A stretch of 64,000 bases of DNA. Origin: Metridium senile. Lineage: Eukaryota; Cnidaria; Anthozoa; Actiniaria; Metridiidae. The position numbers and the translations under genes are program-made. Shown one piece after another: positions 44,345 through 55,800 of this stretch (position 1 is its first letter; each line of letters starts with the position of its first letter). Under the pieces are notes generated by a model. The model did not search any database and was not told the origin of the DNA. It worked only from the letters and a program-made list of their open reading frames with translations. The stretch is from contig OX459101.1 of the NCBI GenBank assembly GCA_949775045.1, positions 14,506,942-14,570,941 on the forward strand, in the 5' to 3' direction.

Positions 44345-45470
44345 TTTTTTCACAAGGGTACAATAACAGCTAGACTGGAATTGATTTTTGGCGATCCTGT
44401 GGTGTTCAGGAACACTGTCTACAGAGAAAATTTGATTTTGGTGGTTCTCGAGTAGTCCTCGAAATATGTTGATGAAATAGCCAAATATGTCAAGGAAAGA
44501 AGTGAAAGAGGAGAATGCGGAATTGTTTACTGTTTATTGCCACGTGAAGTCACCACGTTACACAGTGAGCTGATCAAGAGGGGGATAACATCAGTGAAAT
44601 ATCATGGAAAGTTGTCAGAGGACATGAAGCAGGCAAGCTATTCAAAATGGCTGAATGGAGAAGCACTTTGCATTGTAGCTAATGCTTCCTTTGGCATGGG
44701 AATAAACAAAGCTAATGTTCGGTATGCTTTGGGCTGGACGTGATGGTCAGCTGCCTATATCATTCTACTTCTGACAAGAGCACACTGTTTAAACTGTTAT
44801 ACTCTCAAGATGAAACCTGTGAAGTTCAGTGTCAGGATTTAAATGACTTAATCACAATGTTAGATGATCCTGTGCAGTGTCGACACAAAGCCCTAAATGG
44901 TGCATTTTGGATAGAAGCGTGACAGTTTTGTGAGCATTTCAAATTGTGACAATTGTGTGAACAGAGGAAAATTTCAATTAACGGATGGAACCACCGACGC
45001 TCATGCAGTAAAAGTCATACATGTTAGCCAGGAAACCTCCACTACTCTGTCAACAATTGCCTCTCTTTGAACAATCCGTGCATGTAAAAGCCCGTCAAAA
45101 CATGCATACTGAGGCTAAATGTTCAGTGTTTTCTCTGTAGTCTTTATTTTTTTTTTTTTAATATCAAATAGCTGCCGCTAAAAACGAGTTTAATTTGTTT
45201 GTGTCACGATACTGGTACTGTCACGAAACTGGACGACATACTATATAGGACAATGAGTCAGATGTTGAAAGCACTGACACAATGATCCTTTTAGGGAGGA
45301 CCAAGAATCCCAACAAGAGAGTTACACCTCCGCCGTCACCTACATCTGATGTCAGTAAGCTAGGCAAGAACTCTTCTGAAATCCGTTTTTGGAAAAGTGC
45401 CTGAGAGAGAGGGCCTTGTTGAGACATTGAATGGTAAATTTGAAGTACAACACCAAAGCTTAAGTCATCC
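44345..45470 (+). pseudogene. RecQ-like helicase fragment, copy 1
   Basis: The reading FGDPVVFRNTVYRENL is followed by KYVKERSERGECGIVYCLLP, VKYHGKLSEDMKQASY and CIVANASFGMGINKANVRYA, the C-terminal RecA-like lobe of RecQ-type helicases (motifs IV-V). The motif VI region is deleted here but is partly kept at 62101-62165. After it come KSTLFKLLYSQDETCEVQC and a tail with NPNKRVTPPPSPTSDVS. Stops and a deletion show inactivity. A closely similar segment is at 62038-63008. The parent could be a host gene or a helicase-carrying transposon. Confidence 0.65.
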
Positions 45471-45665
45471 ACCTCACCTCTTATACGTATTAATCAAATG
45501 AAGAGTTTCATTGCGGGAACATATTTTGTATAGTTAAATTGATCTTTATTCTTTGTCCACAGTGTAACTCTTGAAGAAGGAATTACTGCTGGTGCTCTTC
45601 ATAAAAGAGTTTGGAAGAGGCAGATTACCATGGCAGGGGAATGCATCAGAATTAGAGGATGCCAT
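45465..45665 (+). repeat. Dispersed exon-bearing repeat, copy 2
   Basis: Matches 12664-12870 closely, including the TTTGTCCACAG acceptor and the frame VTLEEGITAGALHKRVWKRQ. It follows the RecQ-like remains. Confidence 0.55.
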
Positions 45666-45884
45666 TTAGCGCGGCTTGATTTTCACTGATTAGCGTGGGT
45701 TTCCGTGTAAGTTTGTGACTTTTCTTTGGGAAGCATTTTTTATAAGTACTATTACAGCAATCAGTCCAGATAGATGATGGAAGGTTAGTATGGATGTTGA
45801 TTGTCTTGCTGACTAGAAATAGTAAGCAAGAACTTATAATAAAGCTTTTTTATATAACTTTACTCTGCCTTGTAATTTGTAGGC

Positions 45885-46955
45885 AGCGTGTCCGACCACA
45901 AAGGAGTTTCAAGAGGAAAGTTTTCCTTATATCCCTGCCTGGGATATATTGAAAAGGCAGGGACAAATATTTGCGGTTGGCGCCCGTGTCCATCCTCAAA
46001 GCATGTAAGCAAACATTTAAATTTCATATACTTTGCATTTATTGCGTCTTTTAGTGTTTTAAATATTGGTTTTAGAGGGAGAGCTTATAATGTCTTACTC
46101 ATATCATTTTGTTTTAAGGAAGCAAGTACAGGTTGCACAGGTACTTCAGGGTGCACATGCAGAGTATTTACAGTTGCAAGCACACAGGATTGTTACTCAT
46201 GTGGACATCTGCCAAAGCACCACAAAGGCTCAGGGAGAGTGGCAATTGTGGGTACTCCAGGTGAGTTAATATTTTATTGTATTTACTTAACAGATACTGA
46301 CAAGTAAATTCACCAAATTCAAACTCCTTTTTAAAAAAACGTTTGGCGTACTTGACTCAATCATTCGACAGAATAACCCTGATTTTAGTAAAGCAGGCAT
46401 GCAAAACCTCGTCAGCAATATACACAAAATGGACCCTACTAACTTCATGTTGGCGCCAAAATGCAAGGTTCCTAACATCGATGCTCAAGTCCAAACAGAG
46501 CCAAAAGTAGTCCATAGAAAGGTTAAAAAAACGCAACTTAGCTGTTGAAAATGTAAACACGTACAGACGATCATAACAAGAAGCAAAACAAAAGAGCGAT
46601 AAAAAGGCAAACATGGATTATGGCTTGAATTAAGCGACATCAGTAAGCAATACAAGGTTCCACTTTCATCTGTTATTGGCAAACGTCTCGACCTGGAGGA
46701 TAGTGATGCACTAGACATGACACCAGGCAGCAGAAGTAAGGGGGATGAAAGCAGAATTCAGCGAAATGCTGGGAGAAACATCTAAAGTGTATCTGCAGTT
46801 GTTACGGCCACCGGACTGGGCATTAATCTATTTTAAATTAGAGTCCAGAATTCCAGTTGATGCCTGGCCAACGATAATAAACATCACAAATCTGGAAAGA
46901 ACTGGGGTAAGCAAGCTCATCGTTTTTGATAAATTGATACTAGATCACACTTGAA
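45885..46955 (+). pseudogene. Unrecognised multi-copy family, second copy, with Cys-rich exon
   Basis: Possible exons are 45892-46003 (TTGTAG acceptor, GTAAGC donor) and about 46122-46260, where one frame reads GCTGTSGCTCRVF and DCYSCGHLPKHHKG, a likely metal-binding site. Then follow NPDFSKAGMQNLVSNIHK, PKCKVPNIDAQVQTEPK, KQYKVPLSSVIGKRLDLE and RPPDWALIYFKLESRIP, parallel to 4438-5400. Frameshifts in the last part indicate a pseudogene. Function unknown. Confidence 0.5.
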
Positions 46956-47186
46956 ATGACTGCATGAACTATGTAACATACGAACTAGAAACTGCCATTT
47001 GGAGCTTTAAATAGAGAGATTATTATTATTTATTATCATTATTTTTTTAATAGAGAGATTATATTAATTCCTAATTCAGTTCATTATATAATTGTTCATA
47101 TATCACAAATGAACAATTGAAAAAAAATACATTTTAGATATAATTTAAGATATAAGTTTTTTATACATTATAATTTATACATTTAC

Positions 47187-47216
47187 TAGGCTTAGGCTTA
47201 GGCTTAGGCATAGGCT
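47187..47216. repeat. Short TTAGGC repeat
   Basis: About five adjacent TTAGGC-like units (one altered). The tract is short and interstitial. The surrounding 46960-47980 has no supported gene, only a 62-residue open frame at 47499-47687. Confidence 0.7.
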
Positions 47217-47989
47217 TACTGTAGAGTACACTCCATATAAGTGTGCAATACTTTGCACTTTTTACTACTAAATAGAATAATTGATTAAACAATAGAGAAC
47301 AATAGAATTAGCATGTTTAGCAGTATTAAGAGGTATTTGTATGTTGTACACGTTTAGTATTTGTATACTCTACCTCTTGACTTTATAATTGTAAATCATC
47401 TTAAATTTACATCGACAGAAAAACTGATACACCTTCCCTCTTAACAAAAACCAAGTAAAGGAAGTAAGGAAAATGGTATTCAGAGTGATACGACGGCTAT
47501 GGGCAATGAAAAACTATCGGATTGGGAAACAAGCAAAGGGTATGAAGTCAATCTTCAGTCAGCTGTTATCAAGGCATCACACAAACAAAAGTTGCATGAT
47601 CCTCAATCCACTGAGATGGAACTCAACATAAAAATTGATGACAGACCATTTTTTGGTAATTCTGAACAGTTAAATATAATTTACTAGTCACTAAATATTA
47701 TTATTGTATATATATATTATTGTGATTATTAATATTATCATTATTGTTCAAGAAATAGAGAAAATATGTTTTAGAAACTTGATTTTAATTAAACATTTTC
47801 GACAAGAATTACTTCAAAAATTAATTTAAAAATTTCTTAAAACTCTGTAGTTCGTAGTTCATTAGCATTCTGAGCATTACTCTTATCAAAAAGGTTTAAC
47901 TAAAATCAAGTTTCTAAAACATGTTGCCATTATTGTTATTATTCATTTTTAGTTTCTAATTTTAGCTGGTCCACTTAAGGACGGCGAAA

Positions 47990-48495
47990 TAATGTAAAGA
48001 CAAAATAAAAAACCTAAAGAAAGCCTACAAAGATGCCAAAGCTAACAACACAGAAACAGGTCGTTCCCTGAAGTGGTGTCCGTATTATGATGACTTCAAT
48101 GAAATTGTCGCCTCTAGACCAGTAACAACTACACCCAGAGTTCTACAAATAGGACAAATACTGCCGCTGAACAAGACAGCGAAAGCATTTCTAGCCCAGA
48201 GTTGTCTCTGGACAACAGTGGATCTCAAGACGACGCAAGGATAGTGACGATAGCAAAGAAAGTGAGAATGAGGGGGGGGGGGGGGGGGGGGTGGGGGGCA
48301 AAGAAAAAAGTGTGTACTACGAACAAGAAGAAACCGTCCAAAAAAATTCTAAAGTTCACACAGAGATTAATTGAGCAACAGTCAGAACAGACGACAATGA
48401 TAGTTCAAGATCAACAAAGTACAGAGGCAATGCTGTTGACTCTCGAGTCACAGCAAAGAAAAGCTGACCTTACTGTGCAGTCTTATGCAAGGTAA
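47990..48495 (+). pseudogene. Myb/SANT-like DNA-binding protein fragment with poly-G run
   Basis: KIKNLKKAYKDAKANNTETG, then CPYYDDFNEIVASRPVTTT, matches the Myb/SANT-like (Myb_DNA-bind_4/MADF-type) domain common in host and transposon-accessory proteins. After a Ser/Asp-rich linker, a run of 20 G at 48272-48291 disrupts the frame. A charged helix (SKKILKFTQRLIEQQSEQ) follows to 48495. The protein would bind DNA; its target is unknown. It lies about 220 bp before RepTc copy 5, possibly by chance. Confidence 0.6.
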
Positions 48496-48719
48496 AGATT
48501 TTGGTCTGACATGCCTAATAAGATGTGATCTAATACCATCCGACAAAGACGGAATTCCCAACATCAGAGATGTTGAAGAAATTTCGACACCTTGAAGCCA
48601 TTGCTGATCAGATACCACCACTTGACCCAGATTCTAACATCCATCCCAGAACTACTAAAAGGTACAAGCTTTCAACGGCCCGCGAGGTGCACCTTGGGCT
48701 CTGGTCAAGCCTGCCTCGA

Positions 48720-49900
48720 GTTCACTGATTTCATTGCAGTCGCAACGACCAACACGAAGCAAGACCATTGTCTCATGGCGAGGAGTGTGACGAAAGTGTA
48801 ATGGCGGGATTCAATATCATCTAGCAGTGAAATTAGACCATATTCAAAAGGTGGTGAGCAATTCGTAATGCTTTACAAGAAGAACATGGTATAAATGTAC
48901 ATTTTTTCAGGAGTCGTTATAACTATTACTCAGCATGGAGCTATGTAACCAAAGAGGATGACAATGTCTTAGAGAGTGATGATCATCCAGATTTAAGAAA
49001 TGCACCAGCACCACGAACAAGTACCGCATCGAGGCAGCAACACAATGTTGAAGATAGGGAAAATGATGATGATTTAGAGGCATTGAAAAGTTCCCAAAAG
49101 AAGAAAAGACTTTTATTATAAACCAAAACATTAAAACACGAACATAATTGCTTGTACTAGCACAGCAACAAAAGCAAGCTGGAAAATCAGATTTGGCTGA
49201 GTTTATAGTTAACTGAGGTCCGAGAGTAGTGTGCAAGTATTACATAAAGCATGGGAGGTGGAAACATCACAAGAAACTCTGACCAGACAGAAAACACGAA
49301 TCCAATTGTTACAAGAATGTTTATCTAAAGAATGTGTACAGTTGTGCAATGGTCAATGGCATACCTTGGCTTGTGAGGTTTTAGATAATAATGCCATAAA
49401 TAGACAAGCCTTTAAAGAATGTGTCAAAGACTTGTTATTTAGAGGTAGAGGTAAACACCGTAATATATTCATCGTAGGACCCGCTAATTGTGCAAAAAAC
49501 GTTTATACTCAATCCACTGAATACAATCTTTAAAACGTTTTCTAATCCTGCATTATCCACATTTGCGTAGGTCGCGGCTGAAAGAAAAGAATGCTATTTC
49601 TAAATGATTTTGGTTGGTCAGAGCAAATGATTACTTGGCATGATTTCCTTTTGATATTGTAGGGTCAATTAGTACACCTCCCAGTGCCCCCAAGACCCAT
49701 TATGCGCAGGACATTGTTTTCGATAAGGATACACCTATTTTTTGTACTAGTAAATTTCCTTTCGTTTATATGAAAAGGGGTGTAAAAGATGAACGCGAAA
49801 CGGAGATGATGTCTGTAAGATGGCGTGTTTTCACATTTAATTATCAAATTCCACCAGAGGCAAGTTGAAATACCTCCTTGCGCATTAAGTTTTGCAAAGT
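48720..49900 (+). pseudogene. RepTc copy 5 Rep protein, decayed
   Basis: The HUH region survives as QYHLAVKLD (first histidine replaced by Q). The tyrosine motif is NYYSAWSYVTKED at about 48916-48955. The linker and helicase follow: LLQECLSKECVQLCNGQWH, then GPANCAK at about 49480-49500. Remnants of the Walker B and C-terminal regions then continue through many stops to about 49900. Multiple frameshifts make it inactive. Its sequence is nearer to copy 2 (both read GPANC) than to the array. Confidence 0.8.
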
Positions 49901-50094
49901 TTATTCTCCAATATTGATGTTTTCGTTATAGCGCTGTAATCTGCGCATGTAACAATGACACTAAAAGCTTCTAAATATGTTACTTATATTAATCATCATA
50001 AATTTTATATGCGATGTATGGCAAAATATGTATAGAGTATATATTTGTACTAATATATGCTTATATGCATGTTTGTACATAAAATAACTAATAA

Positions 50095-50294
50095 AATAAG
50101 ACTTTCTCCAAAGCCTTTCTAGAGCTTGCGCTATTTTGTGATGAGTCACCGTCCTGAATGAATAGTCTGCTTCTCTTTTTAGATTTTTCTATAATTGTGG
50201 TGAAATGTGTGAGGATTAGCTTTGTATAAAACGTGTCGTCCATGTGTTCGTATTCCTCACATAACACAACGCCACAATTGAAGGATATAGCCAA
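50095..50294 (-). pseudogene. RepTc copy 5 transposase fragment
   Basis: The frame reads GVVLCEEYEHMDDTFYTKL, then RLFIQDGDSSQNSASSRKAL, matching the middle of the transposase around the second catalytic aspartate (IQDGDSSQ here). The N-terminal and C-terminal thirds are gone; a TA microsatellite (50299-50322) abuts the fragment. It is convergent with the Rep remnant. Confidence 0.75.
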
Positions 50295-50322
50295 GATATA
50301 TATATATATATATATATATATA

Positions 50323-50934
50323 ACACTTTCCCGCCAGAACCAACATGACTGCCTTTACCAACATGACTGAACTTTTTTTATCCAAACAGAAGTAATGACC
50401 ATTATGCTTTGCACTCTTCAATCGCCTGGCGGCCATTTTACATATTATATGAAAATTCAAAGTTTACTGTAATCAATATTATATCCATTTCCTTCGGCCA
50501 ATTCGCATAATTTAAAGATGTTATTAGGCAGTCGTACTTTTGCTAAGACATTGAAGAATAATTTTCAGCAGTCATTTAACGATTTTACCGCTATTTATGC
50601 GAGAAAATCTGCACAATTCTGGGACATTGTGAATCAATAAGATCACAATATGGCGAATCCTTCTTTCCTATCTGGAAACAATCTTCAACCATGGTCACAC
50701 TTTTGCGCTTTGCGCTGAAAAAGTATTTACTTGAAATGGCTTTTGTTCTCCTACTACTTGTGGTTCTGCAAAAGTTGCAGCTCTCTATTCAGCAAACAAA
50801 GCAAAAGGTTGTGATCACGATCCCGCTAAATTGGTTAAGTTATCAAAGCAAGGTACAAATACTTTTCTGAAATCTTCGCTTCATTATAAGACCTTCAAAA
50901 AACGGTTCTTGGCAGTTACAAGTGTTTTGAGAAA
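50323..50934. other. Non-coding stretch
   Basis: No gene is supported. There are weak coding-like traces before 50935. Confidence 0.45.
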
Positions 50935-52564
50935 ATGGGACCCAAAGAAAAAAGCCGAGAAGATAGTACAAAGTTTTTCACTGAATTCTCATGCGAGCGA
51001 TGGCTAAGTGTCTCTCAGTCAAGGAAAAATGAGCACACATTTACAAATTGCAGAGGCTGTTATCCAGTTATCCAGCAACTTGTGCTCTGTTTCCAGTGAA
51101 GAGCTTGGCCCTGAAAAGCAAAGAAAAAGAAAATCCCTTTAGAGTAGCGGCTGAATTAAATGCAAAGATTGACAAAGGGAAAAACACAAAACCAGGAAAA
51201 AAACAAGCAATAGCAGTAGCACAAGAGTTGTTTAACGAACTAAATCCTGTATTCAATAAATGGACTGGAATCTCATTACGAGAGACCATGACAAAAGTAC
51301 CACAGGCAAATAATCAAAGAAAGAGCCTCAGACGTACAATTCTTAGGAGTGTCAAAGAGGATGCTGAGAGAAAATGGAAAGAAACTTCCCTTCAAAGGTA
51401 ATAGTGGCAGTTAAACAGCAATTAATTTGTTATGGTATTGGTTATATTTTAATTTAATGCACTATTTATACACGATTTGCAGACAAAACTAAAGTAAAAA
51501 AGTGAGAGGACTACGACTAGAAAATAAAAGAGATCAGTGCATAACAACTTCTGCATATAGGGGAGCATAGGGGAGCTGAGAAAATTCAGTGAATATTAAC
51601 AAAACGCATATTAACATCCTCCCCCTGTAGTCCATGCTAAAATTGACTACAAAATTATATTTTTTAGTACTTTGTTTTCTGTATAATATATATAAACTCT
51701 TTCGAATAAAAGCTTTCATTAAATTAATTTTATAGTCAATGTTTTTTAGATGCCTTGGTAACAGACAATCCTTTGCAAGCCACCAAAGAGAGAGGCTTTC
51801 TTCTTCTTTAGAAACAATTAAAAGTGCAAAAAGAAGAACAGATATTTAGATTGCCAAAGAAAAAGATGGGGGGAAAAAGAAAGAAAATACAGTGGGAACA
51901 TTGAAAACCTGATAGAAGGTGATTAGTATGATGAGCTGATTAACGAGGTTAAGAGTTATACCGAAGGGACAGTAATAAATTGGTCAGGGCTGTCAAAGAC
52001 AAAAAAGGGAACTTGCCAAGAAATGGAGGGCAGAAGATACAAGACTTTCTGTCGAAACAAGGCGTCAATGATGACACATTCGAAAAGCCAATTGTCTACC
52101 AAAGGGTGCGCACACAGAAGTTGCAGGGAATTAATTGGGAGTGAGATCAGTGTTCCCACACCAGAAACAAATGAGTCCCTAAAGAAATCACTTAAAGGAG
52201 CCAAAGATTGTGATTGGAGAGATACCAATAGGGGAAATGATAGTACCCAAAAAGTATTCAAAATTGATTTTGAATTATAAGAATGAAATCGAAGCAACAG
52301 AATTCACAGTCCAAGGTAGAAAAGTACCTCGAAATACGAACAATGTCAATGGAAAGGCAACAAAAATACACACATTCACTCTGACGCCTTCTATAACAAC
52401 CTGACAAGACTAGAAGTGGTAAAGCGCTTGACTGAACTCAACAAATTTAACGACAGTGAAGGACTTACCACAATGAAAGAGAAATTAAAACCTTGGAAGG
52501 AACAAGGCATGTGATGATTTGGCATGACATTCAACAGTTGCCAACCATGGACAACTGCTGTTTC
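50935..52564 (+). pseudogene. Unrecognised gene family, 5' part, interrupted by the Academ-type element
   Basis: A start MGPKEKSREDSTKFFTEF leads to CERWLSVSQSRKNEHTF. An exon to about 51401 (FRVAAELNAKIDKGKNTKP, WTGISLRETMTKVPQ) ends in a donor-like site. A further exon from about 51750 reads RCLGNRQSFASHQRERLSSS before a stop. Toward 52500 the frames VKRLTELNKFNDSEG and IWHDI lead to GQLLF at the insertion. The 3' part at 59922-60035 continues as LVSVIYDPAFHL. Stops show decay. The family recurs in invertebrates but its function is unknown to me. Confidence 0.5.
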
Positions 52565-52707
52565 TAGCCTGCAGGACAGGCGTTTTTTTGTATTTTGGGG
52601 TTTTTTGGGAAAAATCGGGTTTTGGGCTTCCTGTGTTGAACGGGCGAGCGAAAAGGAAGCGAAGGGGGTGGGGGAGGGGAAGAGGGGAAGGGAACGCCTG
52701 CCCGCAA
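52565..52707. repeat. Left terminal inverted repeat of the Academ-type element
   Basis: Starts TAGCCTGCAGGACAGGCG, passes through TTTTGGGCTTCCTGTGTT, a purine-rich run and GGGAACGCCTGCCCGCAAC. All blocks recur inverted at 59759-59912. Confidence 0.85.
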
Positions 52708-52878
52708 CCCCTGTGATTTTGAAATACGCCTCCTAATTAGTTATGCATCGATCGAATTTCGAGCTGTCAAAAATAGCCAATCACAATGGAGATTTATTTT
52801 AACGGAAGTAAAAAAACACTTCCGATAAAAACATGACACACGTGGAACGGTGTCAAAAATATATTTCGAAGTGTTTTC

Positions 52879-55800
52879 ATGGATTGCAAAGCAAACGAGT
52901 ATTGTAGATTCTGTAATTGTTACTTCAAAGTTAAATTTGGAAATTTGAACACTGCAAAGGCATCTTTTATTTCTTACGAAAATTTATTTAAACCATCTAG
53001 AAGGAAAGACTCGCTGGGGATCGTCCTCGCAAACATTTGCGAAGAAGTAGGCCTTACAATAGCCAAGAACAACAACTGTTCAGAACGTTGCTGCAACCCG
53101 TGTGCAAGAAAAATAAGGAATCTTGGACAGTTGTATAGCTTTGTGAAAAGCAAAGTATACGTTACTACAACCCCGTTGAAATCTCAAGGAAAGCGACCTC
53201 TGGAAACGCCGGATAAGTCGAGCCCGTCTTGGAGAAGATCTAAAGCGGCCAAGGTAAAAAGTCCCTCGCGGCAAGTAAGGAAATCACTCAGCGGGCAATA
53301 TTCTGCAGCCGAAAAAGACGTAGAATATCTTAACATTGACGACTTACCTAGTGATGGTCTTCAAGTAAAAGTTGTTTTGCGAAACCCAAATGGCAATGTA
53401 GTCGTTCGCATCCCACGAGATGAGGACAGCAAATCTCTCGTGAAGCAAATTGCACTGAGGAATTGGAGTGCGGCATCTAATGCTGTACTCAAGCATCATG
53501 AAATGCAAGAAGACTTGAACACTGCTATTCGAACGAAGGTGTCTTCTGAGTTTGAGAAATACCTAAAGTCTGGTAGTATGCTAGACTTAAAAAGCCCGGA
53601 CGAAATCGCAGGATTTTCAAACAGAATCTTCATCAAAGAAATCAAAGTATATTGCCCTCTTTGGTATACTTTAGTCCTTGGAGCATGTGGCTTAAAGGAG
53701 ACGGACCTTAAATATCTTGGTAGCTACAACATCAACGCTGCCGCTCTCGCTACCGCGACTCTTGTGAGAGTGCGAAACAGTAGTCTTTCTGCATTGCACT
53801 ACAGGATTTCTACTATTCTATTCCACAGTGGTGTAAGATATGAAGATTTAGTTCGGTTAAATCGACTAGGAGTTAGTGTCTCTCCAGACTCAATTATTCG
53901 TCTGCAGCGAAAAATGGGTGAGACATTAGAAAGTAAAGTGCAAGTTTGGAAAGAAGAAATCGTGAAGAATAGATCCACTCTTGCATTATGTGTAGAAGTA
54001 AAACATTGTCATGAACCATCCGTTGAACCAACCCAAGATGAAGGTGTCCAAGACGATAGTATAGACACTACTAGAGTCACTTTAGAGGGGCATAGCATGT
54101 TTACTGACGATTCTTTCAATCTACTTATTAAGCTGATGGATGAGGAGCAACAGAGAAGGGGAGAGTTGTACCATACCAAGGGCTGTTTGGATTCTGTCAT
54201 TAACTGTCTTCAAACTACAATCCTACCACTATACAAGTAAGTTATTATTTGTTCATGCATAACAAGAATAGAAATAAAAAGCAAAAAAAAAACAATGACA
54301 ATAGTAATAATTATAAAACATAACTACACTAAGATTGAAATTGAATGTATGTATTAAATGATAATAATTGATTTTATTATAATGATAATTGATTATTAAT
54401 ATTACCATAAAAATGTAATCCAGGGCTCAGGGATAAATGTAACAATATCTAATACACTAGATAATTATAATGCTGATTACTAATTTATTTTCTGATCTAG
54501 ATCAAGTAATTTTTCTTACTTTCAATCTCTATTGTACACAGACTGGTGGGAGACAATTTGGATCATGAAATACATGCTCGTATTCAATCTACACAACACA
54601 AGAACCAGTCCATACATTGGACTCACCAGTTTGCAATACTTGACAAAGTGCAAGATCCCAATCTAGATAGAAAGAAGGCCCAAAAGCCCACCAAGGAAAT
54701 CCAGTTTGTGGAGCTTCTACCTAACCAAGAAGTACAAGAACATCTCCTGAATAATTTTGCCATTATTGTGAGCAGGATTGTAACTAAGTACTTGAAACAC
54801 TTTCAAGCTCTACAGAATGCTGCTGTTCGTCATGTGCCACACCAGTTTAAAAAAGAAATGGCAACTAAATCTCAGACTGTAAGTGTTTTTGCATTTTTAT
54901 GTGTTTATTCTACATATCTAAAATATAGTTCAATAAAATTCTGAAATTTGTTGAGCTAATAGAGTTACTGTTATAAGATGTTAATTGCAAATATTTTAAA
55001 CAGTTTGTATAAAATCACATGATTTAAAAATGCAATAAAGAAGTCATTTTTTCATGTTAACATACAAATGACGCGTGATCAGAATTGCAGAATGTTATTG
55101 AACCATATTATAATAATAGCATGTTTTGTAGTCATATTTATCATAAATATATGTGAAAATTATCCCTAATTTCAATATCTGGGCTTGTGATATTTTGTTT
55201 AATAATTTTGGATTATCAATTTTGGTATTTATGCCAAATATCACTAAATAACATGCTATTACCTATACAAATCGATCAGTACCGAGCAATTGTTACAATG
55301 TGCTGTGTTTTTCCTCAGGTCTTAATTCTATGTCTGTGTAATAAATATATCATGAGAGCACCATTTTCTAAAGCAGATTGCATTAATTTCTTTGTCAGTG
55401 CTGTCTGGGTATGGAATTTCTGAACCCAAATGTCTCTGGAGATATGGCCCAGTTGTTAATTCATGACCAGGAGAAGTTTGTGCCTTGCCTCCACAAAGAC
55501 ACAGGCAAAGTTGTGTTGGAAACCATACCTCTACATGGAGATCAGCTGTTCGAGGAGCGAGCCCGGAATGTTATTTGGACATATCAAGATGGAGATAGTT
55601 CCTATGAACGGTTAGAAGGAATAGACACCGAGTTTGCAGACTGGCATGCCAAGTACACTCTCTATAAGGTGATGATTATTTTAAATTTTTGTAAAGGGCA
55701 ATGTAATGTTATATCTGATTGGTACAACAATAATTAGTAGGTGTAATATTTTGTACTAATTAGTAATCAATCAATGACTCACTCAAGTGCAAAGACTAAA

